The notes under the pieces: model-generated
Databases searched by the model: none
What the model saw: the letters and a program-made list of their open reading frames with translations, nothing else
What the model was told of the DNA's origin: nothing
Made by a program: the position numbers and the translations under genes
Assembly: GCA_963772295.1 (NCBI GenBank)
Contig: CAVYWO010000009.1
Location: 186,001 to 250,000 of the forward strand
DNA: 64,000 bases
Source of the DNA: AP-15 sp963772295
GTDB taxonomy: Bacteria; Pseudomonadota; Alphaproteobacteria; ATCC43930; CGMCC-115725
Direction: 5' to 3'
Shown: positions 1 through 9,488 of the stretch, one piece after another
Layout of the letters: the number at the start of each line of letters is the position of its first letter
Position numbering within the stretch: the first letter of the stretch is position 1

Positions 1-180
1 CGAGGCTGAAAACTTCGGTGCAGTCGATTACTGGCGCCATTTCGGTTAGCCTCACCTTGAAGGCTTCGGCATCTTCAAGCGTCAGATCCGCCTCGAACGA
101 GCCCGTGATCCTCAGGTCGATCGGGGCCGTGATCCGCGCCGAAAAGCTGCCCTTGGGCCTCCTGCACGTCGAACACAGAG
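1..180 (-). pseudogene. Partial hypothetical gene at left edge, probably frameshifted
   Basis: On the minus strand this stretch reads as a plausible protein tail containing ITAPIDLRITGSF followed by DLTLEDAEAFKVRL, and it runs off the left edge. The frame that looks coding farther upstream (VFDVQEAQGQL, about 145-180) is a different one, so a frameshift is likely near 140-150. No family was recognised. The composition (acidic and hydrophobic alternation, few Arg) is unlike the Arg-rich shadow frames around it, which is the main reason to list it. Confidence 0.3.
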
Positions 181-252
181 CCCCCTACGCGCGCAATGCT
201 CGCCGGCAGCGGGCATCACACATTGCCGAGATCGCCGCTTAGATCAGGGAAT

Positions 253-348
253 GGGGGATGGACGGTGCCGATCTTGATCGACGAGGCGGACGTCATCATC
301 GCTGGGCATGGGCGCGTGCTGGCAGCCGAGTGCTTTGGCATCAGTGGC
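253..348 (+). pseudogene. ParB/Srx-like nuclease domain fragment
   Basis: About 30 residues read WTVPILIDEADVIIAGHG followed by RVLAAE. This matches the core of ParB-like N-terminal domains (pattern PxLID...IIAGHGRxLAA), found in chromosome-partition ParB proteins and in phage DNA-modification proteins. The flanking residues in this frame do not continue the fold and there is no credible start, so only a fragment remains. The motif match is seen; the original function is not recoverable. Confidence 0.4.
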
Positions 349-705
349 AAGATCGCGGCGGCGATGGCCGACAGCTCGGGCGAGGCCAGGAAGAGCGGAG
401 CTTTGGTGGTATATCTGCAACTCAGCCGGGCAACGACGGGGAAAGGTGGTGGGTCGGACACTGAGGCCCTTCACCTCTCGAATGACCCAAATTGCCCCTA
501 AGGGGTCATTCGGGAACTTCCTCAAGCCAGAGTAGCGCATTGAGGCTAATTTAGACGCGGTCAAGTAGCCGTTTCCGCGGCGCGTTGCGGCACCGAACTC
601 CATTTTCGGGTAGCGTCCGGAAGGTTCAGCAAAATGCGATGAGCGAGCGGTCATGGTATGCGGGTGATTTGGCCGTCACCGGATCCTTTGGCGAGGATGC
701 ACACC

Positions 706-1902
706 ATGACCGAGAGGAAAGGTAAGTCTGGAACGATCGACGTGAAAGCCGTTCTGGCGGGGGACGAGGAGTTTCTCCGGGCGCTGGTGCGGACGGCGCT
801 GCAAGAGGTTCTCGAAGTCGAGATGGCGGAGGCGCTGGGGGCCGAGAAGGGCGAGCGGACGTCGGGCCGGTTGGGCTACCGCTCGGGTTATTACGGGCGG
901 ACGCTGACCACCCGGATCGGCAAGCTCGAGCTGCGCGTTCCGCAGGACCGGGCCGGCCGGTTCTCGACCGAGGTGTTCGCGCGCTATCAGCGTTCGGAGC
1001 GGGCGCTGGTGGCGGCGCTGGCGGAGATGTACGTGCAGGGCGTTTCGACCCGCAAGGTCAAGGCGATCACCGAGGAGCTGTGCGGCCACAGTTTTTCGGC
1101 GTCGTCGATCAGCGCGATCAATCAACGCCTGGATGAGGCCTTGGCGCAGTTTGCCGGCCGTTCCTTGGCCGAACCGTTTCCCTATCTGATCCTTGACGCC
1201 CGCTATGAGCGGGTGCGCGAGGCCGGGGTGATCTCGAGCCAGGCGGTGCTGATCGCGATCGGCATCGACTGGGATGGCCGGCGGCAAGTGCTGGCGGTCG
1301 AACTGGCCAACCGCGAGAGCCGATCGAGTTGGCGCGACTTTCTGCTGGCGCTGAAGGCGCGCGGCCTCAATGGCATCGAATTGGTCGTGGCCGATGATCA
1401 CGCAGGGCTGCGCGCGGCGCTGCGCGAGGTTCTGGCGGAGGCGGCCTATCAGCGCTGCTATGTGCACTTCTTGCGCAACGCGCTCGACTACGTGCCGCGT
1501 CGGGTCGACGACGACTGCCTGCGAGAGTTGCGCTGGCTCTACGATCGCCGCGATCTGGCCGAGGCGCGCCGCGATCTAGCGGCTTGGCTTGCCAAGTGGT
1601 CGGCCAAGTATCCCAGGCTCACCGGCTGGGTCGAAGAAAACATCGACGAGACGCTGAGTTTTTACCGGCTGCCGCGTCAGCACCATAAGCATCTCAAATC
1701 GACCAACATGCTGGAGCGGCTGAACGAAGAGATCAAGCGTCGCACTCATGTGGTGCGGATCTTCCCCAACGCCCAAAGCTGTCTCCGGCTGGTGCGGGCG
1801 CTGGCCGTCGAGACGCACGAGAACTGGCTCGAACAGCATCGCTACCTCAACATGGACGATCTGCACGAGCACAAAAAGGAAGCCTTGCGCCGTGCCGCCT
1901 GA
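706..1902 (+). CDS. IS256 family transposase
   Basis: This is a 398-residue transposase of the IS256 (Mutator-like) family, which moves the element by a DDE mechanism. Family blocks are visible: an N-terminal region with RLGYRSGYYGR, first catalytic Asp in LILDARYERVRE, second in VVADDHAGLRAAL, the RCYVHFLRN helix, and catalytic Glu in STNMLERLNEEIKRR. Methionine at 706 was chosen because the family pattern begins shortly after it; ATG codons at 658 and 697 are in-frame alternatives. The length is full for the family and no stop or shift is present. Confidence 0.93.
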   Translation: MTERKGKSGTIDVKAVLAGDEEFLRALVRTALQEVLEVEMAEALGAEKGERTSGRLGYRSGYYGRTLTTRIGKLELRVPQDRAGRFSTEVFARYQRSERALVAALAEMYVQGVSTRKVKAITEELCGHSFSASSISAINQRLDEALAQFAGRSLAEPFPYLILDARYERVREAGVISSQAVLIAIGIDWDGRRQVLAVELANRESRSSWRDFLLALKARGLNGIELVVADDHAGLRAALREVLAEAAYQRCYVHFLRNALDYVPRRVDDDCLRELRWLYDRRDLAEARRDLAAWLAKWSAKYPRLTGWVEENIDETLSFYRLPRQHHKHLKSTNMLERLNEEIKRRTHVVRIFPNAQSCLRLVRALAVETHENWLEQHRYLNMDDLHEHKKEALRRAA

Positions 1903-2143
1903 TCCCCGACCGCGCCAGTTTGCCGCCGTGCTCGCTCGCTCAAGGCCAAGCCGCGCCTTGCGGCGCGGTGGCCGCTCGGCGGCCAGCCTTGACCTGCGCT
2001 GCGCGCGGCGCCCTGTCGGAGCCTGGTCGGGACGGAGAAACGGTGCTGCGATCGAACCAAGAAACTGGATCACGATGTCGAAGACGGCCGATGTCGCGGC
2101 CATCGGGAAGCGTGACTGTCACGATTGCCAATAGGAGGTGGGG

Positions 2144-2455
2144 ATGCCGGCACACCGCATCGGCGCCGTCCCAATGACCCCGGCTGAGCGTCAGGCGCGC
2201 CACCGCGCCCGGCTACGCCAGACCGGTCCAGCCCCGCCGCCAGCCTCGGTGCGGCGCAGCCTGCCACGACCGCGGCGATGGGCGGCAGCGGTGGCGACCC
2301 TGACCGATCTGCAAGACGATTACCGCGCCTGGCTCGACAACCTCCCGGCCAGCCTCGAAGGGTCGAGGCTGGCCGAAAAGCTGCAAGCCATCACCGAGAT
2401 CGACCTCGACGAGCTGCAGGCGATCGACCCACCGCGCGGCTACGGCCGCGACTGA
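2144..2455 (+). CDS. Small IS256-linked passenger protein
   Basis: This 103-residue basic protein has a strong ribosome-binding site (AGGAGGTG at 2133-2140). It contains MTPAERQARHRARLRQ near the N terminus and ends in LDELQAIDPPRGYGRD. Proteins with this MTPAERQ start and ELxAIxPPRGFGRD-like end are, from memory, often found beside transposases in alphaproteobacteria, so it is read as a passenger or accessory gene of this element. Its position inside the inverted repeats supports that. The function is unknown; the basic N-terminal half could bind nucleic acid. Confidence 0.65.
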   Translation: MPAHRIGAVPMTPAERQARHRARLRQTGPAPPPASVRRSLPRPRRWAAAVATLTDLQDDYRAWLDNLPASLEGSRLAEKLQAITEIDLDELQAIDPPRGYGRD

Positions 2456-2532
2456 CATCGGAGGTCGCCCAACGACACCACCCGACAACCATGGCCAAAT
2501 TGCTGAACTTGACGCACACGACTCCATTTTCG

Positions 2533-3847
2533 CATTGCCTGAACCAGCGGAGAAGGGCACCCTAGCATAAGCCAAGCTAGGTTCGCTTTAGTTCCCTCGA
2601 TCGGTGAGTGTGTCTCGCCGGCCCTTGCTGCGGTAAGCGGGTCGTCCGCTAAGCCACACAGCCAACCAACAATCGGAGACCTCGCATGGAGACGGTGCGC
2701 AACTTCGCCTGTCCGCTCGGTGGCCTCTGCCGCGACGGGAGGTGCCGTAAGGGGCTATGCATCCCTCAGCGAGAAGCGGAGAACGAAGCCGGCCGAGCGA
2801 TGCGCGCACAGCGCGATCTGGCAGGCTCTGCCCGCCATCGCGTGGATGCGCCGAGCAGCAGAGCGCATAGACCCGCGCCCGGCCCCGGCTTGCGAAAGCG
2901 CCGATCAACGGGTGTGGACCTGAAAAAATGAGCTTTGCCGGGGTCGGATTTGTTGACGCCCCTTTGGCACCACTGCGCGGCGACCTCAAGCGCTGTCATT
3001 ACCAGCTCAGCATTGATAGAGATGAGCGATCTTGCCATGTTACTCGCACGTCTCAGCGCGCAAAGGCACTCTTCCGCGGGACGGAATCTCGTGACCTCGA
3101 CGCAAGACAACCACTGAGCCCAGTCGGTTCCGTTTTGGACGGTCAGCCGATGGACTCCCGATCCTCCCCCCGGACAAACTGCTGTGAGTCTGTGTCGACA
3201 GCTTTGTGTAACGCGGTGCGCAAACGCTGCAACTCTACGATCTCGCACGGCCAACGGCAATCGACCCCGCCGGGGCCGACCATATGACCGCGCGCCGCTC
3301 AGACGGTCGCCGAGGCCGCGGCTCCCCCCGCCCCACCTCGGGTCCTCTTTCGGAACTACCAGCCAGCGCTGCGCAAGAGGGAGTCCCAGCCGTGACCGAC
3401 GACCAAGGACGGCGCAATCCGCGTGGATGCCGCGACGATCCCGCGGCAACGATCATTCGCGACCTACGGCCGGCGACAGACCGGCGTGATGCCGCCGATC
3501 CGCCGGCCAAGCAGAACGGAGAAGCCGGAGAGCGGTCGCGAGAGGACGCGCCGCTGCGCGAGGAGTTGGCGTTTTTGCGGCGCCGGCGAAGCTGGGCGCT
3601 ATCGAACGCGCCAACTCGCTAGAACTGCTGCCCCGTCTCAAAGCGTAAGGCTGGCAGCCGACGGTTGTGCGCAGCACCCGGTACCGGGGCTGCTCGACCG
3701 CTCGACCTCGACCCGGTAGACAAGCTATCTGAATGGGCGCTGTGCGCCGATTTCCGGCCATTCATAAGACCGACGTCGGGGGCCGCTTCCCATAGCGATA
3801 ACCCACAGATGCTACCTCGTCACCCCCGACAGACCCACAAAGGAGTA
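2533..3847. other. No supportable gene; degenerate stretch
   Basis: About 1.3 kb between the IS256 element and the amidohydrolase has open frames on both strands, but none shows a recognisable domain or a convincing ribosome-binding site. The longest (minus strand, 2766-3449) is Arg/Ser-rich and looks like chance coding in GC-rich DNA. The stretch is probably eroded accessory sequence. Confidence 0.5.
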
Positions 3848-4690
3848 CTAACTTTTCTTCGGAGACCAGCCATAAGCCTTGGCGCAGGCGCCGCCCATCA
3901 GCATTTCCCGCTCACTTTCGCTCAGGTAGTCCGTCTTGAGGAAGGGCTCGACGGCCTGCTCGTAGTTGACGACGGCGAACGCGCGCGTCCAGTCCGTGCC
4001 CCACAAGCACCGATCGAAACCCCAGGCATCGAACACGCGGGCGAGCGGGTCCCAGATGTCCGAGAACGGATACGGCTCCCGCGACAGCGTGCAGGCGCCG
4101 CTGACCTTGATCACCGCGTTGGGACGCTTGGCGAGTTCCAGCACCTTCGGGAGGTTGGCCCAGGGCTGCGGCGGCGCGGGCGGCACGCGCGGCTGCATGA
4201 TGCCCAGATGGTCGACGATGAATCGCGTGTCGGGATGGCGATCGATCAGCGCTGTGCCCGCGTCCAAATTGCCCCAGAACAGGATGTTGACCGGAAAATC
4301 GTGGCGCACGGCCGCGCGCAGGATCCGGTCGAGGCCCGGGTCGTTCGGCTCGCGGTTCGCCTCCTTTGTCAGCATGATGCGGATGCCGACCGCGCCCGGC
4401 GTATTCTTCCAGTCGGCGATGACTTCGGCCACCGCCGGATCGTCTGGGTCGACCGGCTTGACGATGGCGAACCGGCCGGGATGGGCCCGTTGCACTTCCA
4501 CTGCATAGCTGGCGTCGTAGCGGTACATGGAAAAGGCGGAGATGAAGATCGCGCCGTCGACGCCGACTTTGTCCATCGCCGCCACCATCTCGTCACCGGT
4601 GACGTGATCGGGCCAGTTCGGCACGCTGTGCCAGGGTCGCTTCGGCGTGTTCGCCTCATATGCATGGACCTGGGAATCGATGATCGTCAT
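3848..4690 (-). CDS. Amidohydrolase family 2 (TIM-barrel metal-dependent hydrolase)
   Basis: This is a 280-residue member of the amidohydrolase-2 / decarboxylase-like superfamily. Family landmarks are the N-terminal IIDSQVHAYE strand, FIVDHLGIMQPR in the middle, and CLWGTDWTRAF near the end supplying a late metal-site Asp. The N-terminal motif has one His (QVH) rather than the usual HxH, as in a recognised subset. The start at 4690 is preceded by GAGGAG and excludes about 96 Pro/Arg-rich upstream residues in the same frame. The substrate cannot be told from sequence. It is one of the few intact genes in this decayed region. Confidence 0.85.
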   Translation of the reverse strand: MTIIDSQVHAYEANTPKRPWHSVPNWPDHVTGDEMVAAMDKVGVDGAIFISAFSMYRYDASYAVEVQRAHPGRFAIVKPVDPDDPAVAEVIADWKNTPGAVGIRIMLTKEANREPNDPGLDRILRAAVRHDFPVNILFWGNLDAGTALIDRHPDTRFIVDHLGIMQPRVPPAPPQPWANLPKVLELAKRPNAVIKVSGACTLSREPYPFSDIWDPLARVFDAWGFDRCLWGTDWTRAFAVVNYEQAVEPFLKTDYLSESEREMLMGGACAKAYGWSPKKS

Positions 4691-5004
4691 CGGGGAAACT
4701 CCTCTGTGCCACGCGAGTTTGGCTATCACAGGGGGTTCGTGTCCAGAGGGCCCCCGGGCTTGGTGGGTTGCTGATGCCGGCGGCCATGAGCAGTGGCTCC
4801 CGACGGCAGCGATAGTGAATTCGGTGCAAAGAGCGGATGGATCCAAGTCCTCCATGCGCAATGGGGCAGGAAGGGCCGGCCCCCCGACGATTTCGGCCGG
4901 CTCCTCTTTCGCGAGCCCGAATTTGTCGCCGCCCTCGCGCGGGTGCGGGAGGTAATCGCCGACCGGTCGGTAGACCATTCGTAATTACGGTCGGGCGCCG
5001 CATC

Positions 5005-5214
5005 ATGGGCGACAGCTTCGTTTCCTATCTCCGGGTTTCCACCGACCGGCAGGGCCGTTCGGGGCTCGGCATCGAGGCGCAGCGGGCCGCGGTCGGGGCC
5101 TATCTCGCGGGGTTCGGCGCGACACCGAGGCCTATGGTGGGCGACCATACCGCGTCGAGCGCGTCAAGCGAAGCGGGCATTCCCGATCTGTGTGGCGGTC
5201 GCCTCGGCGCTTAG
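5005..5214 (+). pseudogene. Serine recombinase (resolvase) N-terminal fragment
   Basis: The first 38 residues are a clear resolvase-type serine recombinase N terminus: MGDSFVSYLRVSTDRQGRSG then LGIEAQRAAVGAYL, including the catalytic Ser of the YLRVSTDxQ motif. After FGA the reading no longer follows the family (which continues with an EVESGK-like stretch), and a stop follows at 5214. Full enzymes are 180-550 residues, so this is a truncated remnant of a mobile element or phage integrase. Confidence 0.7.
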
Positions 5215-5640
5215 GTGCGGCACCACCGGCTACGAGGCCTATTTGGACGGCCGGTCACCGCGGCCGGGGAATACGGTCGGCCAATCCTTCATTTCGACGA
5301 TCCATCCCTCGCATTGGCTTCGTCAAGCGCCTTGTCGAGACGGCCGATGCTGGATTAACAGGCCCATTCGCGATCGGCATAGATGCGAGTGCCGTGTATC
5401 GCGCTCCGCTGACCGGTTCGGACCCGCCTCACACCACCAGGGAGGATAATCGCCTCCGGCCCACAGAGTCCCTGGTGGAGGCCTATTACGGCATCTAGGG
5501 TGTCAACGAAAAAGTCGCGGGCGCTGCAGGGATTAGCCCACGCTGAACGACCCGGGGCCCCCTCGGCCATGCCTGCTGCCATGGCAAGCCAAGAGGACCC
5601 GCGAGCCGGGGGAGGGGGCCGGTCACACGGGCGCGCCCGC
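5215..5640. other. No supportable gene
   Basis: About 430 bp between the recombinase fragment and the mdcD fragment. Short open frames exist on both strands, but none has a recognisable motif or good start context. Confidence 0.5.
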
Positions 5641-5905
5641 GGCTTCTATCCGGCGGATTGGTACGAGGCCTCTGCTCGCGAGCGTGTCGCCGGGCTGCTG
5701 GACCCCAAGAGCTTCGTCGAGTTCCTCGGGCCCCGAGCAGCGCGCCATGAGCCCGCACCTCGCCCAGTTCGATCTCACGGGCGCCTTCGACGATGGCATC
5801 ACCGTGGGCCGCGGCCGCCTCGACGGCGAAAAGGTCTTCGTAGCGGCGCAGGAGGGGCGTTTCCTGGGAGGCGCATGCGGTGAGGTCCATGGGGCGAAGC
5901 TTGTC
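5641..5905 (+). pseudogene. mdcD: Malonate decarboxylase beta-subunit fragment, frameshifted
   Basis: Reading SARERVAGLLDPKSFVEFLG in one frame and MSPHLAQFDLTGAFDDGITV, VFVAAQEGRFLGGACGEVHG in the next reproduces the N-terminal third of biotin-independent malonate decarboxylase beta subunits. The frame change lies at the C4 run 5731-5734, where one C fewer restores a continuous protein. The match stops abruptly after GAKLV at about 5905, against the end of the FUSC remnant. Only about 90 of roughly 290 residues remain and no other mdc gene is in the window. The family call rests on remembered motifs, not a search. Confidence 0.7.
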
Positions 5906-7195
5906 TCACCCGGGCGTCCCCTCGTCGAAAAAAGAGGCATGTTGGGTGAGCGCCTCCGAGAGCGCAAGGATCAGGCCGCGCGCCCGAAGAGCCGCGGTAC
6001 CCGGACGAGAGGTGAGCGCGGCGTCGAGATCGGCAAGCCTTGCGCTCGCCACCGCGCTGTCGCCGCGCGCGGCCGCTTCGAGCGCCGCATCGAGGCCGGG
6101 GCTCGGACCGAACCGCCAACAGATGCGGCGCAGCTGGATGATCTCGGTACCGACCAAGAACGCCGCCATCAGCTGCGAGCGCTGCAGCGGCTGCGCCTGA
6201 TCCGGCAGCGCCGCGAACCGGCCATACATGCGGGCCTCCCAATCGTCAGGCGTCCGCGGGATGGCACCCGTCGCGAGGCGCCGCAGATCGCGCAATGTCA
6301 ACGCCAGCAACCGGCGCGTCCGAAATGCGGGGGATAGCGGCGGTATCAAACGATACGAAATGGCCCCGGCGCCCACGCCGGCGATGATCGCCAGCGCGCC
6401 GTTGTAAAATTGCGCGGTGTCGTAGGTCATTGGGTTGGCGGGAGCGAGCAACGGTATGAAGGGCGTCACGATTCCAGTGAAAATGGCCGGTTGCCACTGC
6501 AAGGCGAGAAATGCGCCCACCGGCACCAGAGCGATACCGATTACTAAGCTGAAAACGGCGAAGGTCTCGACGTTCGGCAGCACCGCGAAATCAAGAATGG
6601 CGGCAATCGCTACGGTCAGGATGCTGCCGATCGTGAAGCCGATCGCGGCGCTGTAAGCTTGATCGGCTCGCGGCGCGAGCAGGATGACAATAATTGCGGC
6701 AAATGTAATCGAATTCGTACCGTCGGCCCATGCGGTCACTATCCAGAAAAGCTCAGCGGCGCCGATCACGACGAATGCCCGCCCGAAATTGACGAGGGGC
6801 GGGAGCCAATCGGCGATGCGAAGGCGACGGATGCCGAGACTGCGCGGAACCGGCCGGGCAGGATCGGCCATGAGCAATGCCAGCGCATCGAGGGCGTGCG
6901 AGATTCCGGCCAGCACCTCAGCCGTCTGATCGGCCAGCAGCCGCAGTGACGGTGTGCCCGCCGGCAGGGCGACCAGCCTGCGCACCGCTGCGTCGCATAG
7001 CCGAAGCAGGCGGGTCGGGTCGGCGATCCGGCGCGTCGCCTCGTCCTGTTCAGGCCCGAGGCGAAGTTCCTCCGGCACCCGTGCCAGCACCGCGGCCGCC
7101 TCTTCACGAGCCCGCTGATCCGGCGCTCGCGCCAGCAGAACCGCCGCCGTGCGCCAGCTGGCAAGCGCATGGGCGAGGCCGCCGAGTTGCGGCGA
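5906..7195 (-). pseudogene. FUSC-family (AaeB-like) membrane exporter, 5'-truncated
   Basis: The frame is open from 7195 to the stop at 5906 and codes for the central soluble part and C-terminal half of a FUSC / aromatic-acid-exporter-type protein. It contains GLAHALASWRTAAVLLARAP, then several hydrophobic spans (FGRAFVVIGAAELFWIVTAW, ITFAAIIVILL, SILTVAIAAILDFAV, GALAIIAGVGAGA), then a soluble tail. Full-length proteins are about 650-700 residues with an N-terminal membrane bundle that is absent here. Two stops lie just upstream (7196-7201). A GTG at 7090 could start a shorter product, but function without the first half is doubtful. Confidence 0.6.
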
Positions 7196-7356
7196 TCATC
7201 AAGCGCCCGCTCAATAGCACCTGCGGCCACGCTGGCACGATGCACGGCGCCGTTGCGATTGACTCTCCTAGCCGTCGCTATCGATAATGTCGGTCAAAAT
7301 TTAGCAGATCACTTGCCGCGCTGGCGGTAAGCCCGATCCGCCTCCGGGAGGATGCC

Positions 7357-8138
7357 ATGAACCTTCGCATTTCCGGGTTGCTCGCGTTCGCAGTCGTCGC
7401 CGTTGCCGGCCTTCTCGGCCCCGCTCAAAGCCTCGCGCAAAACGCTTACATCACGAACTTCGGCTCCAACAACGTGTCGGTGATCGACACGGCGACGAAC
7501 ACGGTGACGGCCGCGATCCCCGTCGGCGGCGCTGAACCTTACGGCGTGGCGGTGGCCCCGGACAGCAGCAGGGTCTACGTCGCGAACCAGAGGACGGCAG
7601 CAAGGTCTATGTCGCGAACTTCGGCTCCGATAATGTGGCGGTGATCGCCACAGCAACGAATACGGTGACGGCCACGATCCCCGTCGGCGCTGAACCCTAC
7701 GGCGTGGCGGTGACCCCGGACGGTCGCAAGGTCTATTTCGCGAACCATGAGTCCAACAACGCGTCGGTGATCGCCACGGCGACCAATACGGTGACCGCAA
7801 CGATCCCCGTCGGCAGCTTTCCCTACGGTGTGGCTGTGACCCCGGACGGCAGCAAGGTCTATGTCGCCAACTCCGGCTCCAACAACATGTCGGTGATCGA
7901 CACGGTGACGAATACAGTGAGCGCCACGGTCAGCGTCGGCGTCGAGCCCGTGGCCTTCGGTGTCTTCATCATGCCGACGCCAAGATTTGCCGGGACGCCC
8001 GGGTATAGCAACTGCCGCGGCATGAGCGTTTCGGCGTTGGCCCAGAAATACGGCGGCCTCGCTGCTGCAGCCGCCGCGCTCGGGTACTCCAGCGTCCAGG
8101 TCTTGCAGGAGGCTATTGCGGCCTATTGCAGCGGATAG
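7357..8138 (+). pseudogene. Secreted YVTN-type beta-propeller repeat protein, frameshifted
   Basis: The product begins with a signal peptide (MNLRISGLLAFAVVAVAGLL, then LGPAQSLA) after a GGAGG ribosome-binding site. About 42-residue YVTN blades follow, with the pattern VYVAN..SNN.SVI.TATNTVTATIPVG..PYGVAVTPDG. The first blade is in one frame to about 7590 and the rest in another. At the junction VYVANQ runs straight into DGSKVYVAN, so a repeat unit seems to have been lost by recombination with a frame-changing deletion. A 60-residue non-repeat tail with an Ala-rich segment ends the protein. Such propellers act in the periplasm or outside the cell; this copy is probably inactive. Confidence 0.7.
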
Positions 8139-8204
8139 GGATACGGCTTCCGGTTAGTTCGCCGCGATCTTCACAAAGGAGAGATAGTCACGGGATCCGC
8201 CCCG

Positions 8205-8657
8205 GTGATTGGCGGCCTTTGTGTGCCCGCCGCTGACAGCCCGAAGATGCGCCGATCGCCGGTGACCGGTTCAGCGGCGACAGGATCGCTGCCGCCCGCG
8301 ATGATGCTGTTCCAGCAATGGGCCGGTTCCTGGCGCCACTGCCGCGCGATCGAGGCGCATGCGACGGATGCCGAGATGGGCGAAGCGGTCGGCGAGGCGC
8401 GCCGGTTCGAGGATGCCATCGCCGAGACGGACGCGGAGGGCCTCCTCGGGCTCGGGGTCAAGGTGTTCTTCCTCTACCGCGCCGGTCACACCGTTGTTCC
8501 TTCTAAGGAACAACCCGGTGGCGATCTCTGCGCCGTTTACCTGCCAAGCGACCGTGACGACTGCCTCGCGCCGGAAGTGTCACTGTCCGCGCTCCGCGAC
8601 ATCGCCCGCCTTGTGCCGGAGCTGGCGCCGTTATGTGCGCCCGTCCTCGCCGGTTGA
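8205..8657 (+). CDS. Hypothetical protein, phage-like
   Basis: This 150-residue acidic protein has no recognised domain. The middle (AIEAHATDAEMGEAVGEARR) and the closing LSALRDIARLVPEL helix resemble small uncharacterised proteins carried by alphaproteobacterial phages; that comparison is from memory. The start is uncertain: GTG at 8205 or the ATG pair at about 8300 (MMLFQQW). The intrinsic terminator at 8996-9019 lies downstream on the same strand. Confidence 0.45.
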   Translation: MIGGLCVPAADSPKMRRSPVTGSAATGSLPPAMMLFQQWAGSWRHCRAIEAHATDAEMGEAVGEARRFEDAIAETDAEGLLGLGVKVFFLYRAGHTVVPSKEQPGGDLCAVYLPSDRDDCLAPEVSLSALRDIARLVPELAPLCAPVLAG

Positions 8658-8995
8658 CTGCGCAGCCGTTACGGATGCGATGACGATCGAGCGGCCATTC
8701 ACCGTCGCGAGCGGGCAAACGTGCGGGGCCTCCGGCATTTCAGCGTCGGCTGCACCGAGCGGGGACCGATCCGCATCCCCGCGGCGCATCTCGCATGCAG
8801 TGTGATGGCAGACGCTATGGCGGAGTTCGAGCGATGCCGCAAGCGCTCCTCCGCCTACGGGCGAGCCGGTGGCCGATCGAAGCGAACGAGCTTGGCAATC
8901 TCGGCTCGTGGCGTTGAGTTGCGGTTGAGTTGATCGCCAGCGGAATACGTCGGCGCCGTCGCGCGTTGGCAAGACGCAGGAATGTCCTCAGCCTT
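8658..8995. other. No supportable gene
   Basis: This 340-bp stretch holds only short open frames without recognisable motifs. One (8721-8933, +) contains VMADAMAEFERCRKR, faintly like a resolvase helix, but too weakly to call. Confidence 0.45.
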
Positions 8996-9019
8996 GCCCC
9001 GCTCCGGCGGGGCTTTTTT
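8996..9019 (+). terminator. Intrinsic terminator
   Basis: A perfect 7-bp GC stem (GCCCCGC at 8996-9002 and GCGGGGC at 9007-9013) with a TCCG loop is followed by six T. It would stop plus-strand transcription coming from the 8.2-8.7 kb region. Confidence 0.85.
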
Positions 9020-9029
9020 CATCGCCGAG

Positions 9030-9212
9030 TTACCGCCCAAGCGTTTGTGACGGCACGCCATGGGTTAGGAGATCGGCGGCCGCGAGCACCGTGATCAGAA
9101 TCGTCAAGCCCGCGAATACACGTACGATGAGCCGGGCGCCCGCGGCGGTCAGAATTTCGGTCATCCGGGTGACGATATAGGCGGCGATCATGATGCCGAT
9201 ATCGGGAATCAA
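9030..9212 (-). CDS. Small membrane protein
   Basis: This 60-residue hydrophobic protein has two likely membrane segments: IGIMIAAYIVTRMTEIL at residues 5-21 and LIVRVFAGLTILITVLAAA at 28-46. The family is not recognised. It lies downstream of tRNA-Lys and secA on the same strand and converges on the terminator at 8996. The alternating polar and apolar pattern is unlike shadow frames. Confidence 0.5.
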   Translation of the reverse strand: MIPDIGIMIAAYIVTRMTEILTAAGARLIVRVFAGLTILITVLAAADLLTHGVPSQTLGR

Positions 9213-9361
9213 AGTTCGGTCACCCGTTCCCTTCCGAGGGAGGGTCGTGCGCCCCCCTCACATAGGCGCACCGCGCGCGCTATCCGCCCCCCTGTTTTCG
9301 GACCTATGCCGGACACAATGTCCGATCCCTTCTTGTGTTGCTTATTAAGTCTTTGTTTTCG

Positions 9362-9437
<76 letters not shown>

Positions 9438-9488
9438 GCCATCCGAAGCGTCTATAGCAAGCCGGCTCGCAGCTGTCGATATCGGCGC

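Larger units (their letters stand above)
609..2520 (+). mobile_element. IS256-family insertion sequence with passenger gene
   Basis: The element carries a Mutator/IS256-type transposase and a small passenger gene. Its ends show an imperfect inverted repeat whose core GTTCAGCAA lies at 624-632 and, inverted, at 2500-2508, with a GCGTC block just outside it on both sides. A 12-bp direct repeat (ACTCCATTTTCG) flanks it at 597-608 and 2521-2532 and is the likely target duplication, somewhat longer than the usual 8-9 bp. Both genes are intact, so the copy may be active or recently inserted. The boundaries are inferred from these repeats. Confidence 0.7.

Noticed and set aside
3665..4774. 369-codon plus-strand frame opposite the amidohydrolase
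   Set aside because: The minus-strand product has clear family motifs and a good ribosome-binding site; this frame has neither.
8721..8933. Possible recombinase tail (VMADAMAEFERCRKR)
   Set aside because: Only a faint resemblance over about 12 residues; no supporting neighbours.
9312..9326. Hairpin CGGACA-CAA-TGTCCG as terminator for tRNA-Lys
   Set aside because: No T run follows on the minus strand, so it does not qualify as an intrinsic terminator.
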